Shown here: in pieces, positions 24,232 to 35,385 of the stretch | Numbering within the stretch: the stretch's first letter is position 1 | Layout: each line of letters starts with the position of its first letter | The notes under the pieces: model-generated | Database searches by the model: none | What the model saw: only the letters and a program-made list of their open reading frames with translations | What the model was told of the DNA's origin: nothing | Program-made: the position numbers and the translations under genes | Origin: Triplophysa rosa | Taxonomy: Eukaryota > Chordata > Actinopteri > Cypriniformes > Nemacheilidae | Reading direction: 5' to 3' | Length of the DNA stretch: 64,000 nucleotides | Assembly (NCBI RefSeq): GCF_024868665.1 | Contig: NC_079908.1 | Coordinates: 7,507,174 to 7,571,173 of the forward strand

Positions 24232-25103
24232 TTAAAGTGATAGTTCACCCAAAAATGAAAATTCTGTTATTATTTACTCCCCCTCTTGTCAAAATGTACT
24301 CTAAAATAATGTGCTATATACAGTTGCACTAAAAGTGGTTCTTGGCTCTTATTACACGGCTCATTTGAATGCTTGATTCTGATTGGCCAGGGGTTGTTAT
24401 TTTCAAATAACAACCGCTCAAAACTATAATAACACCCTGTAACCCCTGCTGCAAATCATTTTGAGAGGGGCAGTTTAATATTACACAAAATTAATTATAA
24501 ATATGTCTTTTAATAACATATGACATTATATTTACAAATGATTAAACTTATTTGCCCGTTCGTGACGTTTGAACGTCGTTGCTTACTTTAAACCTGAAAC
24601 TAAACGGCTTTTCCTTGTCTGCATTCGGTAAAAATGAGCTAATAAAAGATTTCAAATTCACATTTCATGTCCAGCTATTTTCTCATCTGGCAAGTAACTG
24701 TGTAATAAGCGGGATAATGTACAAGCAGCCGGCTGTTATCGCGAAATAAGCCCCTTCAGTGTGATACAAGACCCTCCGCTTATTTCTGCTATAACAACCG
24801 GCTGCCTGTACATTATCCCTTACATAACCATAGAGGAACCACTTTAAGTGCTTTATAGCACCATTTATGACTTTCTTCTGCAGAACACAAAAGAAGATAT
24901 TTTGAAGAATGTTGTTAATTGCATTGTTTTTGTGTCCATACAATAGAAGGGAATGGGGGCCAATTTTGTTCGGTTACCAAACTGTATTTCAAAATATGCT
25001 ATTTTGTGTTCTGCAGAAGAAAGAAAGTCATAAAGGTTTGAAATGACAAGAGGGTGAGTAATGATGACAGAATTTTCATTTTTGGGTGAACTGTCACTTT
25101 AAA
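24232..25103. mobile_element. Angel-like element split by a later insertion
   Basis: The left arm AAAGTGATAGTTCACCC (24236 on) breaks off at about 24291. The element resumes at about 24866 with GACTTTCTTCTGCAGAACAC and ends GGGTGAACTGTCACTTT. The gap is filled by the insert at 24291-24866. Confidence 0.82.
24291..24866. mobile_element. DNA element nested inside an Angel copy
   Basis: It interrupts a continuous Angel sequence. Its ends carry AAAAGTGGTTC and GAACCACTTTAAG in inverted orientation. Inside, CGGCTGTTATCGC faces GCTATAACAACCGGCTG. No coding capacity. Confidence 0.65.
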
Positions 25104-26049
25104 TGTAATTGGACAAGACACAAAATACTTGTGTTTTTTCAAGAGTTTCAAGATTTCACTTTTCTGAGTCATTGAACACTTGGATGTTTCTTTGGATGAA
25201 TAAAGTGAGTTCAAGTACACAGAGCTCTTGGCACATGACACGAAATATGTTCCACAATGTTTTTACTAAGTAAAATCATGCCTTCATTTTTGAACCATAT
25301 ATCACATTACGTACAAAAATACGTCAAATTATAAAAACGTATTTGGGATTTCTTTTCATGTTATAAATGCAATTTGGTTGAATGATTGTTACAAAGACAA
25401 CCTAAATGTGGTACAGCTTGGTCGAGGTTTAATGCAGAAATGACTCCAGATTATTGCTATAATGATGACTACAATGATGATTTATTGCAAGTATGAGCCA
25501 CACATTTACTAAACCTGCAATTTACCATCCAACACGTATTGGGTAATGGCAAGAAAATCACTGTGATAAAATAAATAAGAGTGGTAAAAGAGTGTGATGC
25601 ATGACTGTATGCTTTGGCAAGTCATACGCTAATTTAATTTTGCAAGTAAAAAGAATGTGAAATTAGTTTTTTTTCATAAACAATCTAACAGAAATATACA
25701 AAGAAAAAGCAAACATAAACTCACCTGGTTAGTTAGTTAGTTATATCTTGAGAACGACAAACGGTGCAAGTTCACCTTCACCTTGATGCTCTTATCTTTT
25801 ATTATAGAAAAGTGCTTGTATGTTTTAACTGGATTCGACTGAACGCTCAGTTTAAATCACATGTCACATCTCACGGTAATAAGATTATACTAATAATCCA
25901 GCCTCTTACTGAATGTGTTGTATACCGGAAGGGTCAACAAAGAATCAACTAGAATGGTACATACAAGACAGTTTAAATTTCATTATTCCCCCCCAAAAAA
26001 ATTCCCCACATCATTTTGGCTTACTTTTTTTAAATAAAATGTGATCATT

Positions 26050-26231
26050 AGGGCTGTCACAATATCATTTCACTATTATCGTGGCCAAAACACTTCTCAT
26101 AAATGATTATTAAACTATCTATTTAAGGTTTTTATGAACAAATAATGCTATCAGTCAGATTCATCTTTAATTTCCTTTTTTATTTGCAGTCGATAATCAT
26201 GGTTTTTAATATTACGGTTATTGTGACACCC
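26050..26231. mobile_element. Short MITE with GGGCTGTCACAAT ends
   Basis: The left AGGGCTGTCACAAT is answered on the right by ATTGTGACACCC about 180 bp away, with ATTATCG-type sub-terminal words in both arms. Confidence 0.65.
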
Positions 26232-26585
26232 ATAGTGATCATAATACACATGTATAGAAATGACATTATCATGACAGAATTAACTACACTGATCTGATGT
26301 TATCTTCTTAGACTGATAAATGATGAAAGATGACTGATGAAAAAAATCGCTTGCGCTATTTTTAAATCACTTTGTGATCCGAAACAAAGGAAGTTTTGTG
26401 GCTTAGGTGACCAAATACTTTTTGGGTCAGGTTTATGTTAAGCTTTCGCGTATGTTGTTCTAGACTGAAACTTCAGTTTCTTAATCCACTATTTTTATAC
26501 TATTGGATGTTTGTTGAAACGATGACTGATGAAATACAGTTGGAATGTTCATCGGGTCACAGTGAGGTCTCTCCGGTTAGGGGTG

Positions 26586-26760
26586 AGATGTGTAGGTGCA
26601 GCAGTGGGAACAGTGCTCCTGTACGTGGACCCAGAGAATGAGAGCAGAGGAGGTGATAGGAGTGTGTCTCCAGAAGTGTGAGGACTGGTGCCATTATCAC
26701 ACAACCTCAAATGAGTTCAGAGGTGTTGAGATGCACACAATGCAGTATAGTCTGAGCCCG
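26586..26760 (+). repeat. Local T-box/E-box repeat, copy A
   Basis: It shares with copies B-E the order GTGGGAACA, AGTGTGTC, GTGTGAGGACTGGTG, CACAC, CTCAAATGAG, GAGGTGT. Core: TCACACAA (26697-26704), E-box CAAATG (26708-26713), AGGTGTTG (26721-26728). Confidence 0.75.
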
Positions 26761-27044
26761 AATGTTTATTCCCGAATCAACGCTGGTCAACTTTGACCTG
26801 TATGACCTGAAACACTCTGAAATATTAAGTTATGAGTGCTAATAAATGAAATATTATGAATCACAGCTATAATTTATTCTGTAAAATATGTGTCAAGTAT
26901 ATCAAAATATGGTGTCTTGAAAATATTTCTTGAGCCGTATTGTATTGTACTGGAATTCAAACTTTTACTAACAAACATCAAGCAATATCATGCACATCAG
27001 TTATACAGTCCTATCACGCATGTGTCATTACACTGCCTTGTTGT

Positions 27045-27235
27045 TCTCACCTCATTTGCAGAGCTCGCATTTGTGAAGGTGTGTGTGGATAACACCCTCC
27101 CTCACGCCTCCACGGACACACTTCTCCCACCATCTCTGCTCCTCTGTTCTCTCCACGCGTGTACCAGGTTCCCACAACAGCACTTGCACACTCTGTCTCC
27201 GAACTAGACATGCACCGACCCCACTGCGACCTTTG
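27045..27235 (-). repeat. Local T-box/E-box repeat, copy B (inverted)
   Basis: Reverse orientation relative to the others. On the minus strand it reads GTGGGAAC, GAAGTGTGTCCGTGGAGGCGTGA, then ACACACCTTCACAAATGCG. The E-box is CATTTG on the plus strand (27068-27073), with AGGTGTGT at 27077-27084 and TCACGCCT at 27102-27109. Confidence 0.75.
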
Positions 27236-27406
27236 ATGATACACACTTATTAGCGCTGTTGCCCACTATTATTATTGCTCATACTTCTTATTTTACAAGT
27301 CCCAAATGCACAACATTTGGAGAAGAGGTGAAAATTTGTAGTCCAAATAAAAGTTCGGAATGCTCTTTTATTTTTTCAGCGGCTGTAGATTATAGACAGT
27401 CTCATC

Positions 27407-27665
27407 TTAAAGTGATACTTCACCCAAAAATGAAAATTATGTCATCATTTACTCACCTTCGAGTTGTTCCAAATCTGTATACATTTCTTTGTTCTGATGA
27501 ACACAGAGAAAGATGTTTACAAGAATGCTTATAATTTTGCCCCCCGTTGACTACCATAGTAGGAAAAAATACAATGGTAGTCAAAAGTGCCCCAGAACTG
27601 TTTGCTGTACATTCTTCAAAATGTCTTCTTTTGTGTTCAACAGAACCAAAAAAAATGATAATGTA
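27407..27665. mobile_element. Angel-like element, right end lost
   Basis: It begins TTAAAGTGATACTTCACCC and includes the complementary ACTACCATAGTAGG centre. The right terminal arm is missing. Confidence 0.78.
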
Positions 27666-27679
27666 AATTTTCCTACTAG

Positions 27680-27936
27680 CTCAACCGCTAGATGTCAATG
27701 TACCATACGGTTTCTTTAAATGCGTCACAACTACAGGACCCATTCAAAAAATGGTTTATTTAATAAAATGAACATACAACAAAATTCAACAAATCGTTTC
27801 TTTAATACAATTATTATACAGTAAAATAATAACACACATTAATATTAACATAAATTAGATCAAATATACATAGTTTTTAATAATATAATTATTAGACACT
27901 AGCCAAACACAAACCGGAAGTTAACTGGGGGTCAAG
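27680..27936 (+). repeat. Left arm of a large inverted repeat
   Basis: CTCAACCGCTAGATGTCAAT and the following TACCATACGGTTT match the reverse complement of 32902-32935 with one difference over 34 bp. ACCGGAAGTTAACTGGGGGT (27912-27931) matches the far end of the other arm with one difference. This arm carries about 75 bp of extra AT-rich sequence. Confidence 0.75.
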
Positions 27937-28486
27937 CGTGCACGCGTCCGATGATACGTTCTATACAACTACAATTATAATACCTTAGCTACTTTTTCAA
28001 ATTGAAATATCTTTAAGATCATGCAAACTTCTTTGGGAAATGTAAATGTCTGGTTTTACTGTGTAACCAAAACAACAATTTGGCAGAAACTTACTGACCC
28101 AAAATGAATGAGATATTCGAGTGGGAGGTGATGGTGTGTCCAGAGTCACACATCTATTAGATGACCCTGTAACACAGAGGTCTGTTGCTAGGCACTAATG
28201 AATCATCATTAATCTTTGCTAATCTATGCATTTCTGACCACTTGGTCTTGGTACCCTGAAGCACTGAAAAGACAAAAATCCTGTATGTAAATTCTCAATT
28301 TGACCTTCTTGGCTCAGTGTAACACTTTTTTTAACAAAAGCTGCTGGAATTTGGGTCACACAGTCAAAACAGTTCTGAGAAATCTGCTCTCATGTTCAGC
28401 GATTGCCTGTACAGTCTTCAGTAAACTCTTTTGCATGTATCATTTAATGGTTATGCGTGAGGTCAGCGTCCAGGTCAAAGATTGTA

Positions 28487-28660
28487 GGTGCTAATGTGGG
28501 AATATTGTCTCTGTCTGTAGGTCTCGACCTGGGCATGTGTGTCCGAGCAGAAAGTGAGGAGAATAGTGATGGTCCGCAGTGTGAGGCCTGGTGTCATCTC
28601 AACACCTCCTCAGATAAGAGACGAGGTGTGAGGAGCACATGAGTGAACAGGGTCGCTAGA
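28487..28660 (+). repeat. Local T-box/E-box repeat, copy C
   Basis: Same order of words as A. It has an exact AGGTGTGA (28624-28631) and an opposing AACACCT (28601-28607); the central E-box is degraded to CAGATA. Confidence 0.72.
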
Positions 28661-28956
28661 CCGTCCTCGCTTAATGCAATTCTGCTCGATTAACCTTTTA
28701 CACTGTGATAGAAAACATAAATATGAATGCAATTATCATATCACACTTAAGTTGTAAATAATTTACCGGAAGTACAAAACAACAAAGTTTACATTGTCTG
28801 CTTAGTGCTCACCTTGCTTCACCATATGTTGTGTTTTTCTTTCAGATTAGCAGAGGTGTGGTTGATTCAATCTCTATGTGATAAATACACATGCAATTCC
28901 AAACATGACAGTCAAAGAGATTTAATGGTGAGAAGACATAAATCAAATTAGGATTA

Positions 28957-29376
28957 AAGGGATAGTTCATCCAAAAATGAAAAAACCTCAGGTTGTTTCA
29001 AACCTGTATACATTTTTTTGTTTCAATGAACACAGAGAAATATATTTGGAAGAATGTTAGCAATTTTCAGTTCTGGGACATCATCCACTACCATAGTAGG
29101 AAAAACATATTGTATTTTTTTTGTTCTGTTGAACACATAATGAGATATTTTGAAGAATTTAGGAAAACAAAGAGTACTCGGGCACCTTTGACTATACCAT
29201 TTAATTCTTCCTACTATGGTAGTCAATGATGTCCCGGAACTGAAAATTACTAACATTCTTCCAAATATCTTTCTCTGTGTTCATCGGAACAAAATCATTT
29301 ATACAGGTATGAAATTACATAAGGGTGATTAAATGATGACAGAATTTTCATTTTTGAGTAAAATATCCCTTTAAAT
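28957..29376. mobile_element. Angel-like fold-back element, full length
   Basis: AAAGGGATAGTTCATCC opens and AAAATATCCCTTT closes. The inner arms around ACTACCATAGTAGG are complementary. Confidence 0.88.
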
Positions 29377-30959
29377 CGCTGATAAAAATGAGATGTTTCA
29401 GATCTATGCATTGTTGCACGAACAGAGAACCAACATCAGTGACATATTGTTGTAGATAAAATACTTTTAAAAATATGTCATTTCTTTAAAATGCTGAAAA
29501 TATTTTTTTTTCTGATCCTTTGATTATCAAAATACATTTTTTAGACCAATATTCCTGGCCGAAAAATTGATGGATGGGATTTTTTGAATCTCACATTAGT
29601 TCCAAAGGAGTTGGGGGTGTAGGCGGAGAATAAAAATGGGTTGTCCCTTAGTGAATAGTGATAACTTTGAGCCTCGGCCAAACTGAAAATCTTTTCACTT
29701 TGAATCTACTGTAAAAAAATCCTGTTAATTTACATGGAAATTTAACAGCAAAATGCTGTTTTCGTTTAATAGCAGTATGTTACTGTTTTATACAGTGCAT
29801 TGTGGGAAGACGTGTTCACTTCAGGTTAGTGGTCGAACAACCACAGTATGTCACTGTTATTTAACAGCATTATACCATATTTTCCTATCTGCGCCATTTT
29901 GGATTATCAGCATGAGGTACGTCTGCACCTTTATCTATGGTTGTAATATCTTTAAATTAAATGTTAGATCTTAAATATCCAGTGAAGTTTTTATTATTTA
30001 ATAACATTTCCTGTTTTAATCAGGCAAAGTTTTTCTGAAAACAACGCTAAAATATGCTGGGTAGCGGAAAACTTCTGAAACAGTGAATGGGTAGCGTTAG
30101 CTAACAGGAGATTCAAATGCTCGTGACTAAAAGGTAAGAATTACCCTAAATTTAATCTAACCTGTACGTTTTACTAATATCTGTGTAAAAGATGAATCTG
30201 GAACGATCTAAATCAATTATTGTTTTTGTGTAGTTACACTTTTAATGTGCGCTTTCTGTCCATGTAGGTGAGAAATATTTTATATTGTCTGCAAATTCGC
30301 CTGATTTTTCGTGTTATCTTAAAATCCATTTAATATAGTATGTTACTCACTGATTTATTATAGATCAGTGATGCTATCAAGTATGTCTAAAAATACCGTT
30401 AAGTTATAAAGATTCGGTCAAGCTGTTGTAATACGTGCTGGTAAGCTTTCCGTGTGCATGCATTGATGGTAAGATACATTAAACAGTTAGTTTATTAAAT
30501 ATTTATGTTTTGGTAACTGGGTAGGCCTATATAAGTAAAATCCCTAATTATTGTCTGATTACTGTGCATGTGTCAATTTCAAAACCACTGCTGGCTTGAT
30601 TGCCACCTATGTGACCAAAATATATATTTCTTTCCAAGGAGGAAGTCTAATGGCTCACTTTGCAGAGAAGCAAGAAAAAACATTATTCTTCAAAAAAATT
30701 TAAGTTTTTCTTCAAATTAATTGTGGTTGTTAGTTTTTATATGAACAAATGTGTGGGAATGCTTCAATCAAATATGACATATTTATTACTCATATGATTC
30801 GTATGACCATAGTTCTAATTCTAATTTTTATTTTAATGGAGAAATGATGTCTGTTTGTTTCGTCAACACAAGCAGGGTACCTTAAAACTCTAAAAAGGAC
30901 ACAAGGGCAACCATTAGCTTAAGACTTTTTTCTGGTGATTTTTTTGGTCCAAAAGCAGT

Positions 30960-31310
30960 CTGATTCCATTTACAGAGGTGGCCAAAATTATAAGAACACT
31001 AGTTTTTTTACCAGCTAAAAAATGGTTTTAAGTCAGTTATTTCTATCTTTCGCTGTAGTCTGTCAGTAGGAAATATCAGTTTACTAAAAGTATTCATTTT
31101 GCCATTAATTGTAATAATCCAGTGAGATTTTTGTTTGCACAAGGAGTCTGACAACAGCCAGTTCTTCACATAGAGATCTGATCTCATCATCATCATCATC
31201 ATCATCCAGTCTGTCTGAAATGACATGAAGTACCAGAACAAACTAAGACAAAGTAAATCCAGAAGACCTGTGGCAATGTCTCCAAGATGCTTCAAGAAAC
31301 ATACCTTTTA
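30960..31310. mobile_element. Tc1-like transposon fragment
   Basis: TACAGAGGTGGCCAAAATTATAAGAACACTAG resembles the end of a teleost Tc1-type element, and CCAAGATGCTTCAAGAAACATACCT its decayed coding part. Broken and short. Confidence 0.4.
31183..31208 (+). repeat. (ATC)n microsatellite
   Basis: Short trinucleotide run of ATC units. Confidence 0.85.
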
Positions 31311-31363
31311 ACTGTTGTTTAACCTGCTTGTATGTTGTAAACCATGTTTTCATTTGTTTGTTA

Positions 31364-31673
31364 AAGTGAGAGTTCACCCAAAAATGAAAATTGTGTCATC
31401 ATTTACTCACCCTCTTGTCATTGTAAACCTGTATAACTTTCTTTTTTTCTGCATAACACACAGGAAGACATTTTGAATAATGTTTCTTAACCGGCCCTCA
31501 TTCACTTGCATTGGGTTTTTGTCCATACAATAGATGTGATTGGGTGTCGGCGCTGTTCTGTTACCAACTTGTGTTCTACAGAAGAAAGAAAGTCATAAAA
31601 GTTTGAAATAACCAGAGGGTGAGCTAATGATGACAGAATTTTTTTTTTTTTTTGACGAACTATCACTTTAAAC
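31364..31673. mobile_element. Angel-like fold-back element
   Basis: It begins AAAGTGAGAGTTCACCC and ends GACGAACTATCACTTT, nested in the composite element 29707-32220. Confidence 0.85.
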
Positions 31674-32755
31674 CTTTTTGTTTTTTAATTGAATGATTTT
31701 TTATTAACTTTTTTCGTTTTAGGTTAGTGACATTGATTTGAAGCTACATTTGTATTTTATGTTAAGGCATTTATAATGCCTTACTGTGTCTTATTTGTTT
31801 TTGTTTAGTTGCTTTACGAAAGCCATTTTTGTATTTTTATACGTTATGGGTGCTTTTTTGTTGCACCAACAAACAAAGCATATAAAATCTGATGTTGAAT
31901 AGGAATAAAGAAAAGATGAAAAAAGAATAAGTTGGCTTCATTGTTTTTTATCCACAAATATAAAATGCAGGGTATAATTGCATTACAATTAAAATTAGTT
32001 GACTAGTATGTAAATTAACAGCTGTATGCTGCTAAGTAACATTAGTATGCTGTTCTTAAAACAGTATCAGGCTGCTAAATAACAGTTGTATGCTGTAGCT
32101 AATAAAACAGTATCATGCTGTTAATTGAAATAACAGTAACCCGCTGTTATTTAACAGTATAAAGCTGGCAACCACAGCTGCCAGATTACCGTTTTTTTTG
32201 CAGGATAATTTTTTACAGTGTACGCTGGTATTTTAATCACTAAAATTAGGCCTAATTTCACTATAAAAAGTATATAGCTGTGATCATTTTTGTTTAATTC
32301 TGTGAACTACTTCTGTTTAATTCTGTGAAATATTTCTCCCAAATTTGAAATTAAAATATTGTTTGTATCTTATTTGCATTTATTTGCAGACAATGAAAAC
32401 TGGAGAAAAAGGGCATCATAACAGAAAAGATGCTCTGTATTTTTTCAGACCTCAAATACAAACAAGACAACAAGTTCATATTTACTTTTAAGCAATACAT
32501 CAGTCGTATTTGTACATGTATTTAGAAAAACTTTTTATTTGATATCCTTGATTTTTATCAGTTTTCATGCAGTTTTGTCATGCTGTCAGTCTTTCGCATT
32601 GCTGTTGGATGACTTTGTCACACCTCGGTTTGAGTTTGTCGAAATTTAACAGACACTGGACTGGAATGGACACAATACTTCTAGAGATGCTGATTAATTT
32701 AAAATTTGAAATGGTCTCTTAATTTTGGCTATATATAGACCGTTTCATCGGACTC

Positions 32756-32935
32756 TGACCCCAGTTAACTTCCGGTTTGTGTTTAATTTATATGATCATT
32801 TTACTGTATGATAATTGTATTGAATAAGAGATTTGCTGAATTTTCTTTTTATTAAATAAACAATTTGTTGAATGGGTCCTTTAGTTTTGACGCATTTAAA
32901 CAAACCGTATGGTACAGTGACATCTAGCGGTTGAG
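32756..32935 (-). repeat. Right arm of a large inverted repeat
   Basis: Reverse-complement match to 27680-27936: ACCCCAGTTAACTTCCGGTTT at one end and GTGACATCTAGCGGTTGAG at the other. Confidence 0.75.
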
Positions 32936-33302
32936 ATTGGTATCGCAGTCTTAATTCAAAATGTTGGAGAGACAAGTTTAGCCAAGTAGCGGTTCTTCTC
33001 GGTTTCTTTTTAATGTTATCAGAAATAATGTACAGGCACTCTATTGTTGGTGAATGTGTACCAAAAGTTAATCTGGGGCGTCACAAAAGTGCGCATGCGC
33101 AGGAACGTTTGTTTAAGTTGTTAAGATGAAACCGTCTACACACACACATAATAGGCATTATATACTTTATTATAGAGTACTCAACACATGGTATTCTTGC
33201 AAGTCTTGCCAATGATTAACTAGAGATACATTCAGATACATAATCAACCAATTGAAATAAGAATTTACAATAATAAGATCAGATTATCAGGCTATATCTG
33301 TG

Positions 33303-33500
33303 TTTAGGTGCTGGTGTGGGAACAGGGATGCAGGTCGTGGTGCGTGTCTTGTGTAACTGGGTGCCAGCAGACAGAGCAGAGGAAGGTGAGAGAAGTGTGT
33401 CCGAGGAGGTGTGGGGGCTGGTGTCTCCATACACACCTCCTCAAATGAGCTGAGGTGTGATGCTTATGTGAGAAAAACTGGGTCACTGAAACGAACACAC
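33303..33500 (+). repeat. Local T-box/E-box repeat, copy D
   Basis: Best preserved copy. ACACACCT (33431-33438), E-box CAAATG (33442-33447) and exact AGGTGTGA (33453-33460) form an inverted half-site pair around the E-box. An AGGTGTGG precedes them. TGACC-N9-GGTCA follows downstream. Confidence 0.78.
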
Positions 33501-34478
33501 TGACCATGAACATAGGTCATCCTCATAATGGAAGATTAATGTAAACATTTCATTTTCCTTTGGTTACTGTGGATACCAAAGTATGTCTGGATAAGGTAAT
33601 ATTTTATCATCTTCAGACTAGTTTCTGAATCCAATATGCAGTATCCCTTGGCCCACTGTGACACATGAGACACAAGAGAATCAAGGCTGTTTGATGCCCA
33701 TGCAGAGGAAACTTTTGTTGCTCAGAGGTTGCTATTTCATAGCTTACAGGGTTTGATGGAGTTTTCTTTTATGCTTCATTTAAATATCAACTTCAGTCTC
33801 GGATATTTCTCATAAAATTGCATAGAAGAAATAAAAACAGAAACAAATGAGACAATTGTGTAGAATAAATGAATGTAGATTGTAGAGGTAAAATATTCTG
33901 GAAGATTTGATGAGGAATGTTCAAGTTCATATTGAAATCTTCAATAACATTGACTTTTAATTGCAGAATTGGCAAATCTGAGCTGAGTTTGTGACATTGT
34001 CAAGATCTCTTTTAAAATTATATAGGAGACTGTGAGATTTTTGGCTCTTCAGTAATCTCATTGATATCAAGTAGAAATATTAAATAGATCTTATCTGTGA
34101 TTTGTCTTGTCTATGTGTGGTTCTGATTCGAAAACAGTATTGTCTACATATTTTGCTACTTTAAAATGCCTGAGATTCCTTAAAACTAAAAATAACAAAA
34201 CACGAAAATACTTTTTAACTGATTTAAAAGAAGAAAAATCAATAGTTTCGATCCCAATACCAGCTTTGGGATTCTTCTATACCCTCATTTCTGTGAATGA
34301 AGGACCAGACATTTTATGCAACATGACCTGCATCTGCATCTATAATTCTTACTTAATTTAAATGTTACTTCATGTAAATTACGGTGTGCATAAGATTTAA
34401 AGGTGATCTTACTAAGGTTTCAAACAAAAGGAGTGCCCCCTGCTGGATGTTTTGCTATTGATTCACATGTGCACTAAG

Positions 34479-35130
34479 TAAGGCGTGTTCATACTTGTAG
34501 TTCGGTTCGTTTGGTTCTTTTGGTCCGGACCAAAAAATACAAAAATAACTTTAGTCCTGGTTCGCTTAGCGTTCACACTGGCATTTTAATAGCGAACCTA
34601 AATATTTCGAACCTAACAGCTTACGTGTAAAGTCGCAACGTGATTGGACAGCTTTTATGATTTATATTTTAAAACGGAACTTACTGGATATCCAAAACAA
34701 TGCTGTGAGCTGGGTTATACATGCTCAGTGTATGCCTGCACATATGAGGGTATTTTTAGCAAGCCGGTAACTCGCGAAGACCTCATGAAGTGTTTAAAGC
34801 AGTCATAACAGCGCCAGGATTTCCTCCGTTACATGCGCAAGCACATATCTAATAAACACTCCTTTTATATGAACAAATCGCTTGATTTTCGGGTCGTATA
34901 TTGTTATCACTTCCTGGTTTTGGTTCGGTTCGATGCCTTTGGTCCGTGTTGCGTTCATATTTCAATTAGTTTGAAAGTGGACCGAGACCCATCTTTTCAG
35001 CGGTCGCGAGCCGATTGTTTGGTGAGCACCAGGGTTCTGGCAGCGTTACACAAATGAACCACACTTACAGTTATTGCACCAGAGTTCGTTTCAATCGAAC
35101 CAAACATGGCATATGTGAACACACCCTAAA
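34479..35130. mobile_element. Non-autonomous DNA transposon with GTGTTCA ends
   Basis: The left GGCGTGTTCATACTTG with TTCGGTTCGTTTGGTTC is answered on the right by CGAACCAAACATGGC and TGTGAACACACCCTAAA. The inverted ends are imperfect; flanking TAA-like bases may be the target duplication. No transposase. Confidence 0.65.
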
Positions 35131-35179
35131 TGATGTATGTACATCTGGGTGGATCAGATTTGAATAAGAATATCGATGC

Positions 35180-35385
35180 CGATGTGGGAACACTGATGTC
35201 AGTTCTGGGACATGGAAAGAGGAGCTCGGAGAAATGGATCCGTGGAGGTGTGAGGACTGGTGCCTCCAGGCACACCTACTCAAATGAGCCGTGGCGTGAT
35301 GCTTATGTAGACGTGAGAATGACTAGGTCACTGGAATAGAACAGAACTGGACACTCTGACCCTGAGCTGAGGTCATACGGTAAAA
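35180..35385 (+). repeat. Local T-box/E-box repeat, copy E
   Basis: It has exact AGGTGTGA (35246-35253), CACACCT (35271-35277), E-box CAAATG (35281-35286) and GGCGTGA (35293-35299), followed by TGACC-N8-GGTCA. Confidence 0.77.

Larger units (their letters stand above)
29707..32220. mobile_element. Composite 2.5-kb DNA element with CTGTAAAAAATCCTG-type ends
   Basis: The left ACTGTAAAAAAATCCTG is answered on the right by CAGGATAATTTTTTACAGTG. TTAACAGCA/ATGCTGTT words recur just inside both ends. The interior holds an Angel copy (31364-31673) and a Tc1-like fragment (30960-31310), so it is a nest of elements. No transposase ORF is seen. The target duplication is unclear. Confidence 0.6.

Noticed and set aside
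26435..35339. Coding exons in the local repeats (short frames with Cys/His/Trp-rich peptides)
   Set aside because: Frames are not conserved between repeat copies and no shared splice sites bound them; nucleotide motifs, not codons, are what is shared.
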